Source: Acidobacteriota bacterium (lineage in GTDB: Bacteria > Acidobacteriota > Blastocatellia > Pyrinomonadales > Pyrinomonadaceae). From it: a stretch of 64,000 bases of DNA. Shown here piece after piece: positions 7,575 through 18,144 of the stretch. The stretch spans positions 84,566 through 148,565 of the forward strand of contig JAOAPY010000039.1 in the NCBI GenBank assembly GCA_025463135.1, given 5' to 3'. Within the stretch, counting starts at the first letter, position 1. Each line of letters starts with the position of its first letter. The notes beneath the pieces were generated by a model. The model was not told the origin of the DNA. It saw only the letters and a list, made by a program, of their open reading frames with translations, and did not search any database. The position numbers and the translations under genes were made by a program.

Positions 7575-9967
7575 TCGTAGCGCAACGCTTCAAGCGGATC
7601 GACTTTCGTGGCGCGGTGGGCCGGCAAATAGCACGCCAGCAGCGCCACGAAGATCAAAACACCAGAGACGACGGCGAAAGTCACCTTGTCCGTTGGCGTC
7701 ACTCCGAATAGCAGAGTCGTCATCAGCCGGGTCAGCGCTACAGCGCCCGCCAGTCCGATCACCACTCCGATTAACGTCATGATCATTCCGCTTCGGATGA
7801 TCAATTTCAGCACATCGGGTGCGCGCGCACCCAGCGCCATGCGGATGCCAATCTCCTGCGTGCGTTGCGTGACGGCATATGACATGACGCCGTAGATGCC
7901 GACTGCGGCGAGCACCAGCGCGAGGCCGGCAAAGATCGCCAGCAGCAGCATGTTGAAGCTGCGCGCTGCAAATGAACTAGCCGCAACTTCATCCATCGTT
8001 TGGACTTTGGTTAAGGGCAACTGCGAATCGACTTTCCAGACCAGTTGCTTGATCGCCTGCGTCAAACTTCCCGGATCAGATTGCGTGCGCGCCACCAACG
8101 TCATCCAGCGCTTCCAGGGCTGAGCCTGCGTGTATGGCGAATAAAGCCCCGGCTGCTCCGGCAGGTCGAGCCCGAAGTGTTTGACGTCGCCCACCACGCC
8201 GACGATGGTGATCCAATGCACCTGCGCATCGCGGGCCCAGCGAACGCGCTTGCCCAGAGGATCTTCATTGGGAAAATACTGGCGCACCATTGCGTCGTTG
8301 GCGATACCGACCAGGGGCGCGTTCTCCACAAAGTCCTGCGCGCCAAAGTCTCGGCCTGTGCGCAACGGAATCTGCATGGTATGAAAGTAGTCGCCCATGA
8401 CACTGCGCGTTTCCAGGCTCGGCTCGTCACCGGGAGCGATCGGAGGTCGACCATCGATAACAAAATCGTGATTCAGAGAATCACCACTGAGCGGCAGTTC
8501 ACTCACCATGGCAGCCTGCACCCCGTTCAAAGAGTTGATTGCCGCCAGCGCCTGAGTGCGAAAGCGGGTCTGCTTGTCGACTTCCTTATAGCGCGTCTCG
8601 GGTAATTCAACACGCATCGTTAATAAATGGGCAGGATTGAAGCCGGGCTCGACTGAGCGTAGGTTCCGGAACGTCTTGATCAGCAAACCGGCGCCGACCA
8701 GCAAAATCAAAGCGACGGCGAGCTCCACGACTACAAAAGTGCTGCGCAACCTTTGTCGAGCGCCCCCGGCGGTTGCACTGCGGCCGCCTTCCTTCAACGC
8801 TTCGTTGACACCGCCGCGCGAGGCGGTCCACGCGGGCAACAATCCAAAAACCACGCCGGTCAGCAGCGAGATACCAAAAGTGAAAGCGAGCACGCGCACA
8901 TCGACACCGATTTCCTGCAAGCGCGGCAGGTTATCCGGCTTTAACCACACCAGCAGGTTAGTGCCCCAGATTGCCAGCAGCACCGCCAGGGCCCCGCCGA
9001 CCAGCGACACCAGCACGCTCTCAGTCAAAAGTTGGCGTATCAATCGCCAACGTCCAGCGCCCAGCGCGGCGCGGATCACAAACTCGCGTTCCCGCTCAGC
9101 GGAGCGCGCCAATAACAAATTTGCGAAATTCGCGCAGGCAATCAGCAGCACCAAACTTACGGCCGCGAACAATATCAGCAGGGACTGCCGCGACTGGCCC
9201 ACAATGCGTTCATGGAGAGGAATCAGCACGGTACTCCGGTTCTTATTGTCGGCGGGATACTGCCGGGCCAGGTTCTGATCGATAACCTGCATCTCTGCGC
9301 GGGCTTGTTCCATAGTTACGCCGCCGGCCAGTCGTCCGTAGGTACGCAGAAAATGCACGCCACGAAAATTGGCCGCCACGGCATTCGACACATGGACCGG
9401 CGTCCATGCTTCAGTATTGTCGCGCGGTGAAGCGAAGCCCGCCGGCATGACACCGATAATCGTGTAGACGTTCCCGCTGAGCGGAACAGTCTTGCCCACG
9501 ATCTGCTCGTCGCTGTTGAATTGGCGCCGCCACAACGTCTGGCTCAGGACCACTACAAAGGGGCCGCCGGTTTTGTCATCAGCAGCAGCGATCGTGCGAC
9601 CGCGTTCTGCCTTTACACCGAGCGTGTCGAAGAACCCTCCGGTGACATGGCCGATCTGAATCTGGGTGGGTTCGCCGCCGGCGGTATAGTCCAGCGCCTG
9701 CCGCACTTCGCCGCCAAACCTGCTGAAGGTTTTGCTTTGCGCTTCAACGTCCGCGAGATCGGGAGCGGACTGGTTCGAACGAAGAGTAACGAGGCGGGCG
9801 GGTTCGTGATAGGCAAGAGGGCGCAGCAACACCGCATTGATCACGCTGAAGATCGCGGTGTTAAGGCCGATACCCAGGCCCAGCGTAATTACGGCAATAG
9901 CCGTGAAGCCTGGCCGCTTGAGTAAACTGCGCACGCTGTAGCGAATGTCTCTTAGAAAAGTATCCAT
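7571..9967 (-). CDS. ADOP-family duplicated permease (permease 2)
   Basis: 798 residues from the ATG at 9967, which has GGAG eight bases upstream (CTGGAGAAAACATC); the in-frame ATG at 10036 would add 23 residues read from the spacer. Core domain 1 is short, so TM2 falls at about 262-285. Family-typical signatures are altered in places: [10 protein letters not shown] in TM1 rather than GIGANTAIF, and [24 protein letters not shown] in TM2 rather than [18 protein letters not shown]. The second docking stretch [15 protein letters not shown] is standard. C-terminus [16 protein letters not shown]. The spacing to permease 1 is 116 bp and is filled by REP-like units. Complete, no frameshift. Confidence 0.96.
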   Translation of the reverse strand: MDTFLRDIRYSVRSLLKRPGFTAIAVITLGLGIGLNTAIFSVINAVLLRPLAYHEPARLVTLRSNQSAPDLADVEAQSKTFSRFGGEVRQALDYTAGGEPTQIQIGHVTGGFFDTLGVKAERGRTIAAADDKTGGPFVVVLSQTLWRRQFNSDEQIVGKTVPLSGNVYTIIGVMPAGFASPRDNTEAWTPVHVSNAVAANFRGVHFLRTYGRLAGGVTMEQARAEMQVIDQNLARQYPADNKNRSTVLIPLHERIVGQSRQSLLILFAAVSLVLLIACANFANLLLARSAEREREFVIRAALGAGRWRLIRQLLTESVLVSLVGGALAVLLAIWGTNLLVWLKPDNLPRLQEIGVDVRVLAFTFGISLLTGVVFGLLPAWTASRGGVNEALKEGGRSATAGGARQRLRSTFVVVELAVALILLVGAGLLIKTFRNLRSVEPGFNPAHLLTMRVELPETRYKEVDKQTRFRTQALAAINSLNGVQAAMVSELPLSGDSLNHDFVIDGRPPIAPGDEPSLETRSVMGDYFHTMQIPLRTGRDFGAQDFVENAPLVGIANDAMVRQYFPNEDPLGKRVRWARDAQVHWITIVGVVGDVKHFGLDLPEQPGLYSPYTQAQPWKRWMTLVARTQSDPGSLTQAIKQLVWKVDSQLPLTKVQTMDEVAASSFAARSFNMLLLAIFAGLALVLAAVGIYGVMSYAVTQRTQEIGIRMALGARAPDVLKLIIRSGMIMTLIGVVIGLAGAVALTRLMTTLLFGVTPTDKVTFAVVSGVLIFVALLACYLPAHRATKVDPLEALRYE

Positions 9968-10128
9968 GATGTTTTCTCCAGATCGTGGATCTTGGTTCTT
10001 GCGTACTTTGTACTCTGTACTTTGATCTTGGTTCATTGTTGTGGCTTCCTATCATTCTCGCCCGGTGTCAACCGGGTGAGAGTGAGAGAGAACCAGACTC
10101 AAAAGGCCTAAGGCCCAAGACTACTCGT
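9968..10128. repeat. Spacer with type A tract and type D palindrome
   Basis: 9985-10035 carries a degenerate A tract (GATCTTGGTTCTTGCG, TACTTTGTACTCTGTACT). 10053-10086 is a type D palindrome (CTCGCCCGGT, loop, ACCGGGTGAG). The returning CCAAAGA arm is weak here (CCTAAGGCCCAAGAC at about 10107-10121). Confidence 0.65.
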
Positions 10129-12699
10129 CTATTCGTAGCGGAGCGCTTCCATCGGATCGACCTTGGCCGCGCGTCGCGCCGGGATGTAGCAAGCCAGGAC
10201 CGCGACCACCAGTATCAGGAGCGAGACAACCACGAAGGTTGTGACATCCGTGGTTGTCACTCCGAACAGCATGGTCTTCATCAGCCGGGTCGCCGCGAAG
10301 GCCCCGGCCAATCCCAGCGCGATGCCGATCAACGCCAGCGTCGCGCCATTTCTGATCACCAGGCGCAGGACATCGATCGTGCGCGCGCCGAGCGCCATGC
10401 GAATGCCCATCTCGTGCCGGCGTTGCGTGACCGAATAGGCCATCACTCCGTAAAGGCCGATTGCTGCCAGCAACAAAGCCAGGCCGCCAAAAAAGCTCAC
10501 CAGCCCCGCAAAAGTACGTTCTTCCGTCAATGTTTGGCGGGTTTGTTTTATCTGCGTCGACACTCTGGTAACCGGTAGGTTCACGTCGGCATCGCGCACA
10601 ATTTCACGAACGCCAGGCACCAAAGTCAGCGGATCGCCGGCGACCCGGACCGCAAAAAACATCTCGCCGACGTTCTCAATCTCCTGCTGCCACGGCGTAT
10701 AGATCAAAGGTTCCGTATCATTGCGTTGGCTGTTGTATTTGATATCGCGCACCACGCCGATGATTTCTATTTTGCCGACGGACTTCGCATCCATCCCCAC
10801 GCGCTTTCCGATGGGATCCTCGTTGGGAAAGAATTTTCGCGCCAGCGTTTCACTGACCATCGCTACTCGCGGCGCACGTTCGTCGTCCTGTGGTCCGAAA
10901 CCACGACCACGCAACAGGGGGATTTCCATGGTCGCAAAATAGTTGTCCCTTACCGTTTGTACATTTGTTGAATGCTCTGCGGCTGATTCCTCAGTCTCTC
11001 CCGGCAGGATGAGCGAAGTGCTGTTTACGTAATTTGCTATGAGCGGAACATTCCCAAACGTAGCCGAACGCGCACCGGGTAAAGCATCGAGTCGTAGCCA
11101 CAGTCGGTCATAAAACTGTTTCAGCTTTTCGTCCTTGTAACCAACAGCCGAAGGCTTGAGCGTGAAGAGCAGCAGATTTTCCTGGTTGAACCCCACGTCA
11201 ACCCGTTCCAGATTCCGGAGCGTGCGCACAAACAAGCCCGCGCCTACCAACAGCACGAGAGACAGCGCTACTTGCGTGACCACCAGTGCTTTTATCAGCC
11301 GCGAACGGGCGATCCCGGTCCCTCCCCTATTGCTTAGCTTAAGCGCGCTGGTCAAATCCAGTTTAGTGGCTCGCCATGCCGGCGCCATCCCGAACAAAAT
11401 TCCGGTGAAGAGCGATACGACAACAGTGAAGCCCAGCACGCGCCAATTCAGACTGTAGTCGTCACCGGGCGGCAGAAATGATCCCCGAGTTGAACCCATC
11501 GCTGCCAGTGCATCCTTACCCCAAAAGGCAACCAGCACTCCTGCCAATCCCCCCAACGAAGCCAGCAGCACGCTCTCGGTCAACAATTGCCGCACCAGGC
11601 GGCGGCGTCCAGCGCCCACTGCCAACCGCACAGTGATCTCGGCTCCGCGCGAGGCTGAGCGCGCCAACAGCAGGTTGGCAACGTTCGCGCAGGCAATCAG
11701 CAACACCAGGCCTACGACGCCAAAAAGAAGATAGAGGGTATTTGAGTAGATCTTGCGCATTTCCCACATGCCGCGTTGGCCGGGAAGCGCAACCAGGATC
11801 GGAAAGTCCTTTGGTTCCAGCTGGGCAGTCTCATTTACTTTTTTCGGCGGCGGCATGATCTCCAACGCCAGTGCTTGAAATGATCCATTCAAGCTGTCGC
11901 GCGCTTGCGCGAATGTGGCGCCCGCCTTTAAGCGACCCATCACGTGCAGCCACCACGAGCCGGGTTCGCCGTTCTTCCTAACCATAGCGCTGTTTTCGCC
12001 CATGATGAGCGGTTCAAAAGCAAGCGGCACCGAAATGGCAGGACGATCGTCAACCTGCATCGTGCCGTTAAAACCCGCAGGGGTCACGCCGACGATGGTA
12101 AAACTGTTTTGATTGAGCTTTATTTGTTTTCCGATCACGGCAGGGTCGGCGCCAAACCTCTCTTGCCAATAGACGTGACTGAGCATGGCTACCGGAGGCG
12201 CACTGGCGTCGTCATCCGTTTCTGTGATGGTCCGGCCTAAACGCGCCGGCACGCCGACGCCGGTAAAGTAACCTCCCGAAACCACTTGTACCTTTGCCAG
12301 TTCCGCCTGTCCCTCAATCAAAACGTTTTGCTCCCAAAGGTTCGCAAAGCCAAAGAGATCTGAAAGCGGAGTTTGCTGTGTCTTCACGTCACCACGCATC
12401 TTTTCGAAGAGGCGGTACTGGAAAGACGAGCCGCCGCGACGATCCGGCGGCAGACCACCAACAAAAATTCCGCGCTGGCCGGTGAGTCTGAAGGGCTTTC
12501 CGGCCTCCCAGTTGAACAGCACTAACCGTTCAGGATCTTTGACCGGCAGTGTCTTTAACAACACCGCATCGACTGAACTGAACAGGGCCGTGTTGGCGCC
12601 GATCCCCAGCGCCAGAGATAGCACGGCGATCGCTGTAAAGCCCGGCGACTTCCGGATCATTCGCATTCCGTAACGCAAGTCCTGCCAAAGTTTTTGCAT
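10129..12699 (-). CDS. ADOP-family duplicated permease, long-core variant (permease 3)
   Basis: 856 residues, the longest in the array. The extra length is in periplasmic core domain 1: TM2 begins near residue 321, about 45 residues later than in permease 1. The region after TM1 reads LLKTLPVKDPERLVLFNWEA, a pattern shared with permeases 12 and 20 (LPVxxPxxLV) and not with the other 18. Core domain 1 contains GGLPPDRRGGSSFQYRLFE and a Pro/Lys-rich PPPKKVNETAQLEPKDF stretch just before TM2. Second docking stretch [20 protein letters not shown]; end ARRAAKVDPMEALRYE. The ATG at 12699 is preceded by GGAAGGAG. Probably a sub-family with a different ligand surface (inference). Confidence 0.96.
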   Translation of the reverse strand: MQKLWQDLRYGMRMIRKSPGFTAIAVLSLALGIGANTALFSSVDAVLLKTLPVKDPERLVLFNWEAGKPFRLTGQRGIFVGGLPPDRRGGSSFQYRLFEKMRGDVKTQQTPLSDLFGFANLWEQNVLIEGQAELAKVQVVSGGYFTGVGVPARLGRTITETDDDASAPPVAMLSHVYWQERFGADPAVIGKQIKLNQNSFTIVGVTPAGFNGTMQVDDRPAISVPLAFEPLIMGENSAMVRKNGEPGSWWLHVMGRLKAGATFAQARDSLNGSFQALALEIMPPPKKVNETAQLEPKDFPILVALPGQRGMWEMRKIYSNTLYLLFGVVGLVLLIACANVANLLLARSASRGAEITVRLAVGAGRRRLVRQLLTESVLLASLGGLAGVLVAFWGKDALAAMGSTRGSFLPPGDDYSLNWRVLGFTVVVSLFTGILFGMAPAWRATKLDLTSALKLSNRGGTGIARSRLIKALVVTQVALSLVLLVGAGLFVRTLRNLERVDVGFNQENLLLFTLKPSAVGYKDEKLKQFYDRLWLRLDALPGARSATFGNVPLIANYVNSTSLILPGETEESAAEHSTNVQTVRDNYFATMEIPLLRGRGFGPQDDERAPRVAMVSETLARKFFPNEDPIGKRVGMDAKSVGKIEIIGVVRDIKYNSQRNDTEPLIYTPWQQEIENVGEMFFAVRVAGDPLTLVPGVREIVRDADVNLPVTRVSTQIKQTRQTLTEERTFAGLVSFFGGLALLLAAIGLYGVMAYSVTQRRHEMGIRMALGARTIDVLRLVIRNGATLALIGIALGLAGAFAATRLMKTMLFGVTTTDVTTFVVVSLLILVVAVLACYIPARRAAKVDPMEALRYE

Positions 12700-12728
12700 G
12701 GCTCTCCTTCCCTCAACTCACGACAATT

Positions 12729-12778
12729 TTAGAAAGGGCACTTGTGCCCCGCGCAAGGCGGACAAGTCCGCTTTCTAA
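12729..12778. repeat. Type G nested palindromes between permeases 3 and 4
   Basis: Two perfect palindromes, GGGCACTTGTGCCC (12736-12749) and GCGGACAAGTCCGC (12758-12771), sit inside outer arms TTAGAAAG and CTTTCTAA. A related pair is found at 59284-59357 upstream of the ATPase genes. The 94 bp spacer holds nothing else. Confidence 0.75.
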
Positions 12779-12793
12779 CAAATCCAGTTGCTG

Positions 12794-15232
12794 TTACTCG
12801 TAACGCAGAGCGACCAGTGGATCCACTTGTGTGGCGCGTCGCGCAGGGATATAGCAGGCAAGCAACGCGACGAAAATCAACAGTCCCGAAACTCCTGCAA
12901 ACGTGGTCACGTCGGTCGCACTCACACCAAAGAGCAGACTCGTCATTAAGCGAGTCAGCAGGAATGCCCCAACGACGCCCAGGACCAGACCGGCCAAAGC
13001 CAGTTTCATTCCGCGACCCACTACAAGTTTTAGAACATCAGACTGTTGCGCGCCCAGGGCCAGGCGCACGCCGATCTCCGGGGTCGATTGCGCCACGAAG
13101 TACGAAAGCACGCCGTAAATTCCGATGGAAGCCAAAAGCAGGGCCAATCCTGCAAATGTCATCAATAAAGTCATAGCGATACGACGGGGTGCGATCTCTT
13201 TGCTGAGCACCTCGTCCATGGTGCGGATATTCGAAACCGGTTGGTCAGCATCGACCGAGCGAATCTCGCGGCGCACCGCGGAAACAATGGTGGAAGGATC
13301 CAATGAAGTCCGGATCACCAAATCTCGCGGTGCGAAAAAGCGAGAGCTTCCCTGCCGGAAGGGGAAATACATTTCCGCCTTGACCGGGACATCCGGTCCC
13401 ATTTGGTGAACATCGCCGGCTACGCCCACGATCGTTAGCCATGGCACCTGCTCGTCCGGATCGCCGACTTTGAAACGTTTGCCTAACGTGTCCTGGCCGG
13501 GCCAATACTCGCGCGTCATTGTTTCGTTGACGATGGCAACAGGCATCGTTTGTTCGTTGTCGGTATCGTCGAATGATCTTCCGCGCAAGATCGGGATACC
13601 CATCGTCTTCAGATAACTGGCGCTGATTTCACGATGATTGGAATCGAATGACAGCCCACTCGCTTTGGCTTCCGCCACAGATCGCCCCTCCGGATAAAAA
13701 CCGCTGGTGCCGCCCTTCCACACGAGCGGAATAGTCGTTGTGTAACCCACGCCCGTCACTCCGGGCAGCGTCTGCACGCGAGCCAAAACCTGGGCATAGA
13801 AAGCCGAGCGTTGCTGTCTCTCCGGGTATTTACTTCGCGGCAGTTGCGTCCGCAACGTCAAAACATGCGACACGTCCAACGCGGCGTACTGGCGCCGCAG
13901 GCTGAAGAATGTCTGTAGCAACAATGACGCGCCGATCAGGAGCACAAGGGTCAGTGCAACTTCCGAGGTAACCAGCACGTTGCGAAGCCGGTTACTCCCG
14001 GGTCCAACATTGCCACGCCCACTTCCCTGCTTTAGGGCTTCGTTCAGATTAAGACGTGTCGCGCGCAGAGCCGGAAGTAGTCCAAAGAATATTCCGGTGG
14101 CTAGTGAAATCAGCACGGTGGACGAAAGCATTTGCCAATCGAGACTGAGCTTGGTTGCCAGGGACATGCTTTCCGGGATCAGTTGCCGCAAAAAGGCAAA
14201 ACTCCAGACCGCGCAAAATATCCCCAACAACCCGCCCGCTCCCGCGAGCACCATACTTTCAGTCAACAACTGCCGCACGATGCGTCCCCTGCCCGCGCCC
14301 AGGGCTGCGCGCAACGCAATCTCTCTCTGGCGGCCGGCTGTTCGCGACAGCAGCAAGCTGGCGATGTTCGCGCAGGCAATCAACAGGACAAAGCCCACCG
14401 CTCCCAACAACAGGAGCAGGGGACGGCGAATATCTCCGGCGAGTTCATCGCGCAAAGGCACGATATACCCGCTCAACCTGCCGGCCTCGTCAGGATGGTC
14501 ATGAGCTATACGGGCGGTAATGGTGTGGATCTCAGCGTTCGCCTGACCAAAGCTAACGCCCGGCTTCAGGCGCGCAAAAACTGTCAGGTAATGGCCTCCA
14601 CGGTTGCTCAGGTCTTCCGGTGTGAACGCGGCTGGAACCCACACGTTGACTTCGCTGTCCAGAAATTGAAAGCCTGCCGGTGTCACCCCGACGATCGTGT
14701 ACTTCTCGCCGTTGAGCAAAACATTCTTGCCGACGATGCCCGCTTCGCCGCCCAGGATCCGTTGCCAGAGTTCATAACTAACGACGGCCACTTTGTTTCC
14801 TTCGGGAGATTCGTCTTCGGGGATGAAACCGCGACCCAGCAAAGGCTGCACGCCGAGAAGCGAAAAGAAATTTGCCGTTACGCCATTTGCTTCGATCTTT
14901 TCAGGTTCACCTTCACCAGTCAGGTTGAAGCTCCGTGTAGTGGTCGCAGCCATGCCTTCAAAGCTCTGATTCTGGGAACGCCAATCGGCAAAGTTGGCCG
15001 GGGCGGGTGTGTTGCGAGGAAAGTTCGCGAATGAAGCGTCTTCCCAAACCATCACCAGGCGATCGGCATCGCGGTAAGGTAATGACTTCAACAGCACCGC
15101 ATTGACCAGCGAAAAGATGGCGGTGTTCGCACCGATACCCAGCGCGAGCGTGATTACCGCTATGGCCGTAAAACCCGGACGCTTCAGCAAACCGCGCACG
15201 CCGTAACGAATATCTTTCAATAATGTTTCCAT
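12794..15232 (-). CDS. ADOP-family duplicated permease (permease 4)
   Basis: 812 residues, canonical architecture with [21 protein letters not shown] at the start and GVTGVGYTTTIPLVWKGGTSG in core domain 2. The second FtsX unit is slightly unusual: SYFVAQSTPEIGVRLALGAQ replaces the common [19 protein letters not shown]. End [16 protein letters not shown]. The ATG at 15232 has no Shine-Dalgarno: a type B REP hairpin (15237-15258) occupies the space where one would be, its GTAG head four bases from the start codon. Translation may therefore depend on coupling or on melting of that hairpin (inference). The downstream spacer to permease 3 is 94 bp. Confidence 0.96.
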   Translation of the reverse strand: METLLKDIRYGVRGLLKRPGFTAIAVITLALGIGANTAIFSLVNAVLLKSLPYRDADRLVMVWEDASFANFPRNTPAPANFADWRSQNQSFEGMAATTTRSFNLTGEGEPEKIEANGVTANFFSLLGVQPLLGRGFIPEDESPEGNKVAVVSYELWQRILGGEAGIVGKNVLLNGEKYTIVGVTPAGFQFLDSEVNVWVPAAFTPEDLSNRGGHYLTVFARLKPGVSFGQANAEIHTITARIAHDHPDEAGRLSGYIVPLRDELAGDIRRPLLLLLGAVGFVLLIACANIASLLLSRTAGRQREIALRAALGAGRGRIVRQLLTESMVLAGAGGLLGIFCAVWSFAFLRQLIPESMSLATKLSLDWQMLSSTVLISLATGIFFGLLPALRATRLNLNEALKQGSGRGNVGPGSNRLRNVLVTSEVALTLVLLIGASLLLQTFFSLRRQYAALDVSHVLTLRTQLPRSKYPERQQRSAFYAQVLARVQTLPGVTGVGYTTTIPLVWKGGTSGFYPEGRSVAEAKASGLSFDSNHREISASYLKTMGIPILRGRSFDDTDNEQTMPVAIVNETMTREYWPGQDTLGKRFKVGDPDEQVPWLTIVGVAGDVHQMGPDVPVKAEMYFPFRQGSSRFFAPRDLVIRTSLDPSTIVSAVRREIRSVDADQPVSNIRTMDEVLSKEIAPRRIAMTLLMTFAGLALLLASIGIYGVLSYFVAQSTPEIGVRLALGAQQSDVLKLVVGRGMKLALAGLVLGVVGAFLLTRLMTSLLFGVSATDVTTFAGVSGLLIFVALLACYIPARRATQVDPLVALRYE

Positions 15233-15236
15233 TGAT

Positions 15237-15394
15237 GTAGCACAGACTTCAGTCTGTGTTCCTTTCTTTAATTACAACCTAAAGTAATCCGCTCTGGGAC
15301 CGCACGCCTCCGGCGTGCTGTAGTTGGGTAAGAAGCCTTTTACACTTCTAAACAGGTTTCCCGGACACCTAGGCACGTCGGAGGCGGGCGGTCC
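15237..15394. repeat. REP-like cluster: type B unit plus inverted pair of type C units
   Basis: 15237-15258 is type B abutting the start of permease 4. 15297-15318 (GGAC then CGCACGCCTCCGGCGTGC) and 15373-15394 (the same read in reverse) are type C units facing each other. The pair is flanked by inverted GGATTAC / GTAATCC, and the right unit ends 4 bases from the TAA stop of permease 5. Confidence 0.85.
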
Positions 15395-15398
15395 CGGA

Positions 15399-17843
15399 TT
15401 ACTCGTAATGCAGTGCTTCCATTGGATCCACGCGCGCCGCGCGCCGCGCCGGGATATAGCACGCCAGTAAGGCTACGAATCCCAACAACACCGCTACAGC
15501 CGCAAACGTGATCGGATCTTTGGTGGTCACGCCGAAGAGGAGGCTCGCAATCAAGCGCATCAGGGCAAACGCTCCAACCAATCCGATGGCCAATCCCAGC
15601 ATCACGAGTTTGAATCCCTGCGAAACTATCAGGCCCAGCACGTCGCGAGTCTGCGCACCCAGCGCCATGCGAATACCAATCTCGTTGGTCCTTTGCGCCA
15701 CCGAATAACTCATCACGCCGTAAAGACCGACGATAGTCAGCACCAGAGCTACCGCAGCGAAGATCGCCAGCAGCGTCGTGTTGAAGCGTGGCGCCGCCAC
15801 CGAAGCCGAGATGTATTCGTCCATGGTCTTGATACTAAAGACCGGCAACTCCTTGTCCATCGCCGTAACTTCGCGCTGGACCGCGGTAATCAGACTGTGC
15901 GGGTCGTTAGTGGTCTTCACCAACACAGTCATTTGGTTGAAAGGTATTTGCTCGACGGGCAGAAAATATCCCGGTCGGTTTTCTAAACTCAGATAGCGGT
16001 TCTTGACGTCTCCGACCACGCCAACTATTTCGCGCATGATGGGCTTGTCTTCATCGGTTGAGATGCCCGGCTTAATGCGCTTACCGATCGGGTCTTCGTT
16101 GGGAAAGTTTTTGCGGGCAAAGGCCTCGTTCACGATGATCACGCCCGGCGCTTGTTTGTCATCGCGTTCCGTGAAAGCACGTCCCTTGATGATGGGGATT
16201 CCCATGGTCTTGAAATAGCCTGGCCCAATCGCGAAAAAGTCAGCCGAAGGCTGGTCGCCTTTAGCCACCGGACGGCCTTCGACCTCGAACGAGATACTGA
16301 AAAGGTCGCCAGTCAAAGGCAGCGGAATGGTGGCGCTGGCAGAGCTGACACCCGGCAAAACCTCGATCCGTTTCACCAGATCACTGTAAAACTGAGCTTG
16401 TTTTGCCGTCGGATATTTGACTTCGGGTACGCCGACCACAAAGGTCAAAATGTTTTGCGAATTGAAGCCGGGACTGACTTGTCGCAAGCGCCAGAGACTT
16501 TGAATCAGCAACCCGGCGCCCACCAGCAGCACCACGGCAATCGCCAACTCGCCCACCACCAGCACGTTGCGCACGCGATTACGACGTGCACCTTCGCTCG
16601 AACCGCCGCGCGCACCTTCCTTCAAAGTTTCCGTCAACTGAGTTTTCGAGGAGTGAAGCGCCGGGACGAGCCCAAAGACGATTCCGGTCAGCAACGAAAC
16701 ACCCAGCGTGAAACCGAGCACGCGCCAATCAATTCCGACTTGTAACGCGCGCGGAATATCCCGCTTGCCCAGCGCCACCAGGAGGTCTGACCACCAAACT
16801 GCGAGCACCAGTCCCAACGCGCCGCCCGCCAGCGAAAGCAACACACTTTCGGTAAGCAATTGCCGCACTACTCGCATGCGACTCGCTCCCAACGCTGAGC
16901 GAATGGCCATCTCTTTGTGTCGCGACATCGCGCGCGCCAGCAGCAGATTGGCGACATTTGCGCAGGCGATCAGAAGTACGCAGCCAACCGCGCCCAGCAA
17001 TATGAGTAACACCGGCCGTATGTTTCCAACCAGAGCATCGAGCGCCGGCTCGATGCCGACACTGCGGTGCAGGTTCTTATCGGGATACTGCTGTTCCAGA
17101 CGCGCGCCGATCGATGCCATCTCTGCCCGCGCCTGCTCTTTGGAAACGCCCGGCTTGAGACGCCCAATCACATTAATGTAATGCGCGCCGCGTTCTTCGG
17201 TGATCGACTCTTTCCCTTCCCGATCAACCGCTACGGTGGTCCATAACTCGACCGGATCGTTCTGAATAGGAAATTGAAACGCTCGCGGCATGACGCCGAC
17301 GATGCTATAGGTCCGGCCATCCATGACCATTGATTGGCCCACCACGTTGGGATCGGAGCCAAAGCGTTTTTGAAACAGTTCCTGACTCAACACCACCACG
17401 CGGCCGGTGTCGCCGGGCTTGTCTTCATCGGGAAGAAAACCACGCCCCAACATTGGCGTTACGCCTAACAAGGGAAAGAGATCCGCGTTGACCACTGCGC
17501 CCTGCAACCGAGTGGATTCGCCGCGGCCGGTCATGATGAAGTCGTTGTTGTGATAAGAGGCCACGTGCTCGAAGACATGGTTCTGGTCCCGCCAATCGGA
17601 AAAGTTTGGATAGGAAGCGGAACCGCGCTGTTGGCCGCGTACGGAATCCGTTTCCCAAAGCATCATTAACTGCTCGGCATGGGCGAACGGAAGTGGGCGG
17701 AGCAGCACGGCGTTGACGACACTGAAAATTGCAGTGTTAGCGCCAATGCCGAGAGCCAGAGCAATAGTCGCGACGATGCTGAAGCTCGGAGCTTTCCACA
17801 ACATGCGAATTCCGTAGCGAAGGTCTTGTAAAATTGTTTCCAT
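15399..17843 (-). CDS. ADOP-family duplicated permease (permease 5)
   Basis: 814 residues; ATG at 17843 behind AAGGAACAACC. The N-terminus METILQDLRYGIRMLWKAPSF lacks the usual PGF after the first basic cluster. Core domain 1 has a charged insert [26 protein letters not shown] before the conserved GRLKPGV turn. The linker before TM5 is long and basic (KEGARGGSSEGARRNRVRNVLVVGE). Docking stretches [13 protein letters not shown] and [14 protein letters not shown] are both intact. The C-terminus reads RRAARVDPMEALHYE, the only copy with His in place of Arg in the terminal LRYE. Its upstream spacer to permease 6 is the 301 bp composite repeat region. Confidence 0.96.
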   Translation of the reverse strand: METILQDLRYGIRMLWKAPSFSIVATIALALGIGANTAIFSVVNAVLLRPLPFAHAEQLMMLWETDSVRGQQRGSASYPNFSDWRDQNHVFEHVASYHNNDFIMTGRGESTRLQGAVVNADLFPLLGVTPMLGRGFLPDEDKPGDTGRVVVLSQELFQKRFGSDPNVVGQSMVMDGRTYSIVGVMPRAFQFPIQNDPVELWTTVAVDREGKESITEERGAHYINVIGRLKPGVSKEQARAEMASIGARLEQQYPDKNLHRSVGIEPALDALVGNIRPVLLILLGAVGCVLLIACANVANLLLARAMSRHKEMAIRSALGASRMRVVRQLLTESVLLSLAGGALGLVLAVWWSDLLVALGKRDIPRALQVGIDWRVLGFTLGVSLLTGIVFGLVPALHSSKTQLTETLKEGARGGSSEGARRNRVRNVLVVGELAIAVVLLVGAGLLIQSLWRLRQVSPGFNSQNILTFVVGVPEVKYPTAKQAQFYSDLVKRIEVLPGVSSASATIPLPLTGDLFSISFEVEGRPVAKGDQPSADFFAIGPGYFKTMGIPIIKGRAFTERDDKQAPGVIIVNEAFARKNFPNEDPIGKRIKPGISTDEDKPIMREIVGVVGDVKNRYLSLENRPGYFLPVEQIPFNQMTVLVKTTNDPHSLITAVQREVTAMDKELPVFSIKTMDEYISASVAAPRFNTTLLAIFAAVALVLTIVGLYGVMSYSVAQRTNEIGIRMALGAQTRDVLGLIVSQGFKLVMLGLAIGLVGAFALMRLIASLLFGVTTKDPITFAAVAVLLGFVALLACYIPARRAARVDPMEALHYE

Positions 17844-18144
17844 GGTTGTTCCTTTTCCTTACCTTGCAGACGTAGCATAGACTGAAGGAGACTCTATCGA
17901 GTGTCTCAACGTGTACATTGGGTTTGGCTTCATCTCATTCTCTCCCGGTTTCAACCGGGTGAGAATGAGAGGAAAGCGAACCACAGATTCCTTTTGAAGC
18001 ACTTTTGATCAGAGTCTCCTGAAGTCTGTGCTACTCGTAACTCCTGGGACCGCACGCATCCCGCGTGCAACCCTTACGCCCCCACTCGCTGATCTCTAAA
18101 ATCCTTGTTCGGTGCGGGCACTCTGGAAGCGTGCGGTCCCAGGC
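17844..18144. repeat. 301 bp composite spacer: nested type B arms, type D palindrome and type C pair
   Basis: No gene. 17872-17895 and 18011-18034 form a 24-base inverted repeat (3 mismatches) whose ends are the outer part of a type B unit; between them lies a type D palindrome (17933-17970). 18045-18070 and 18122-18142 are a type C inverted pair. The 9-mer CTACTCGTA, the 3' end of a permease gene on the coding strand, occurs at 18031-18039 as well as at the real stop of permease 6 (18145-18153), so the C pair sits between direct repeats. Confidence 0.8.
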
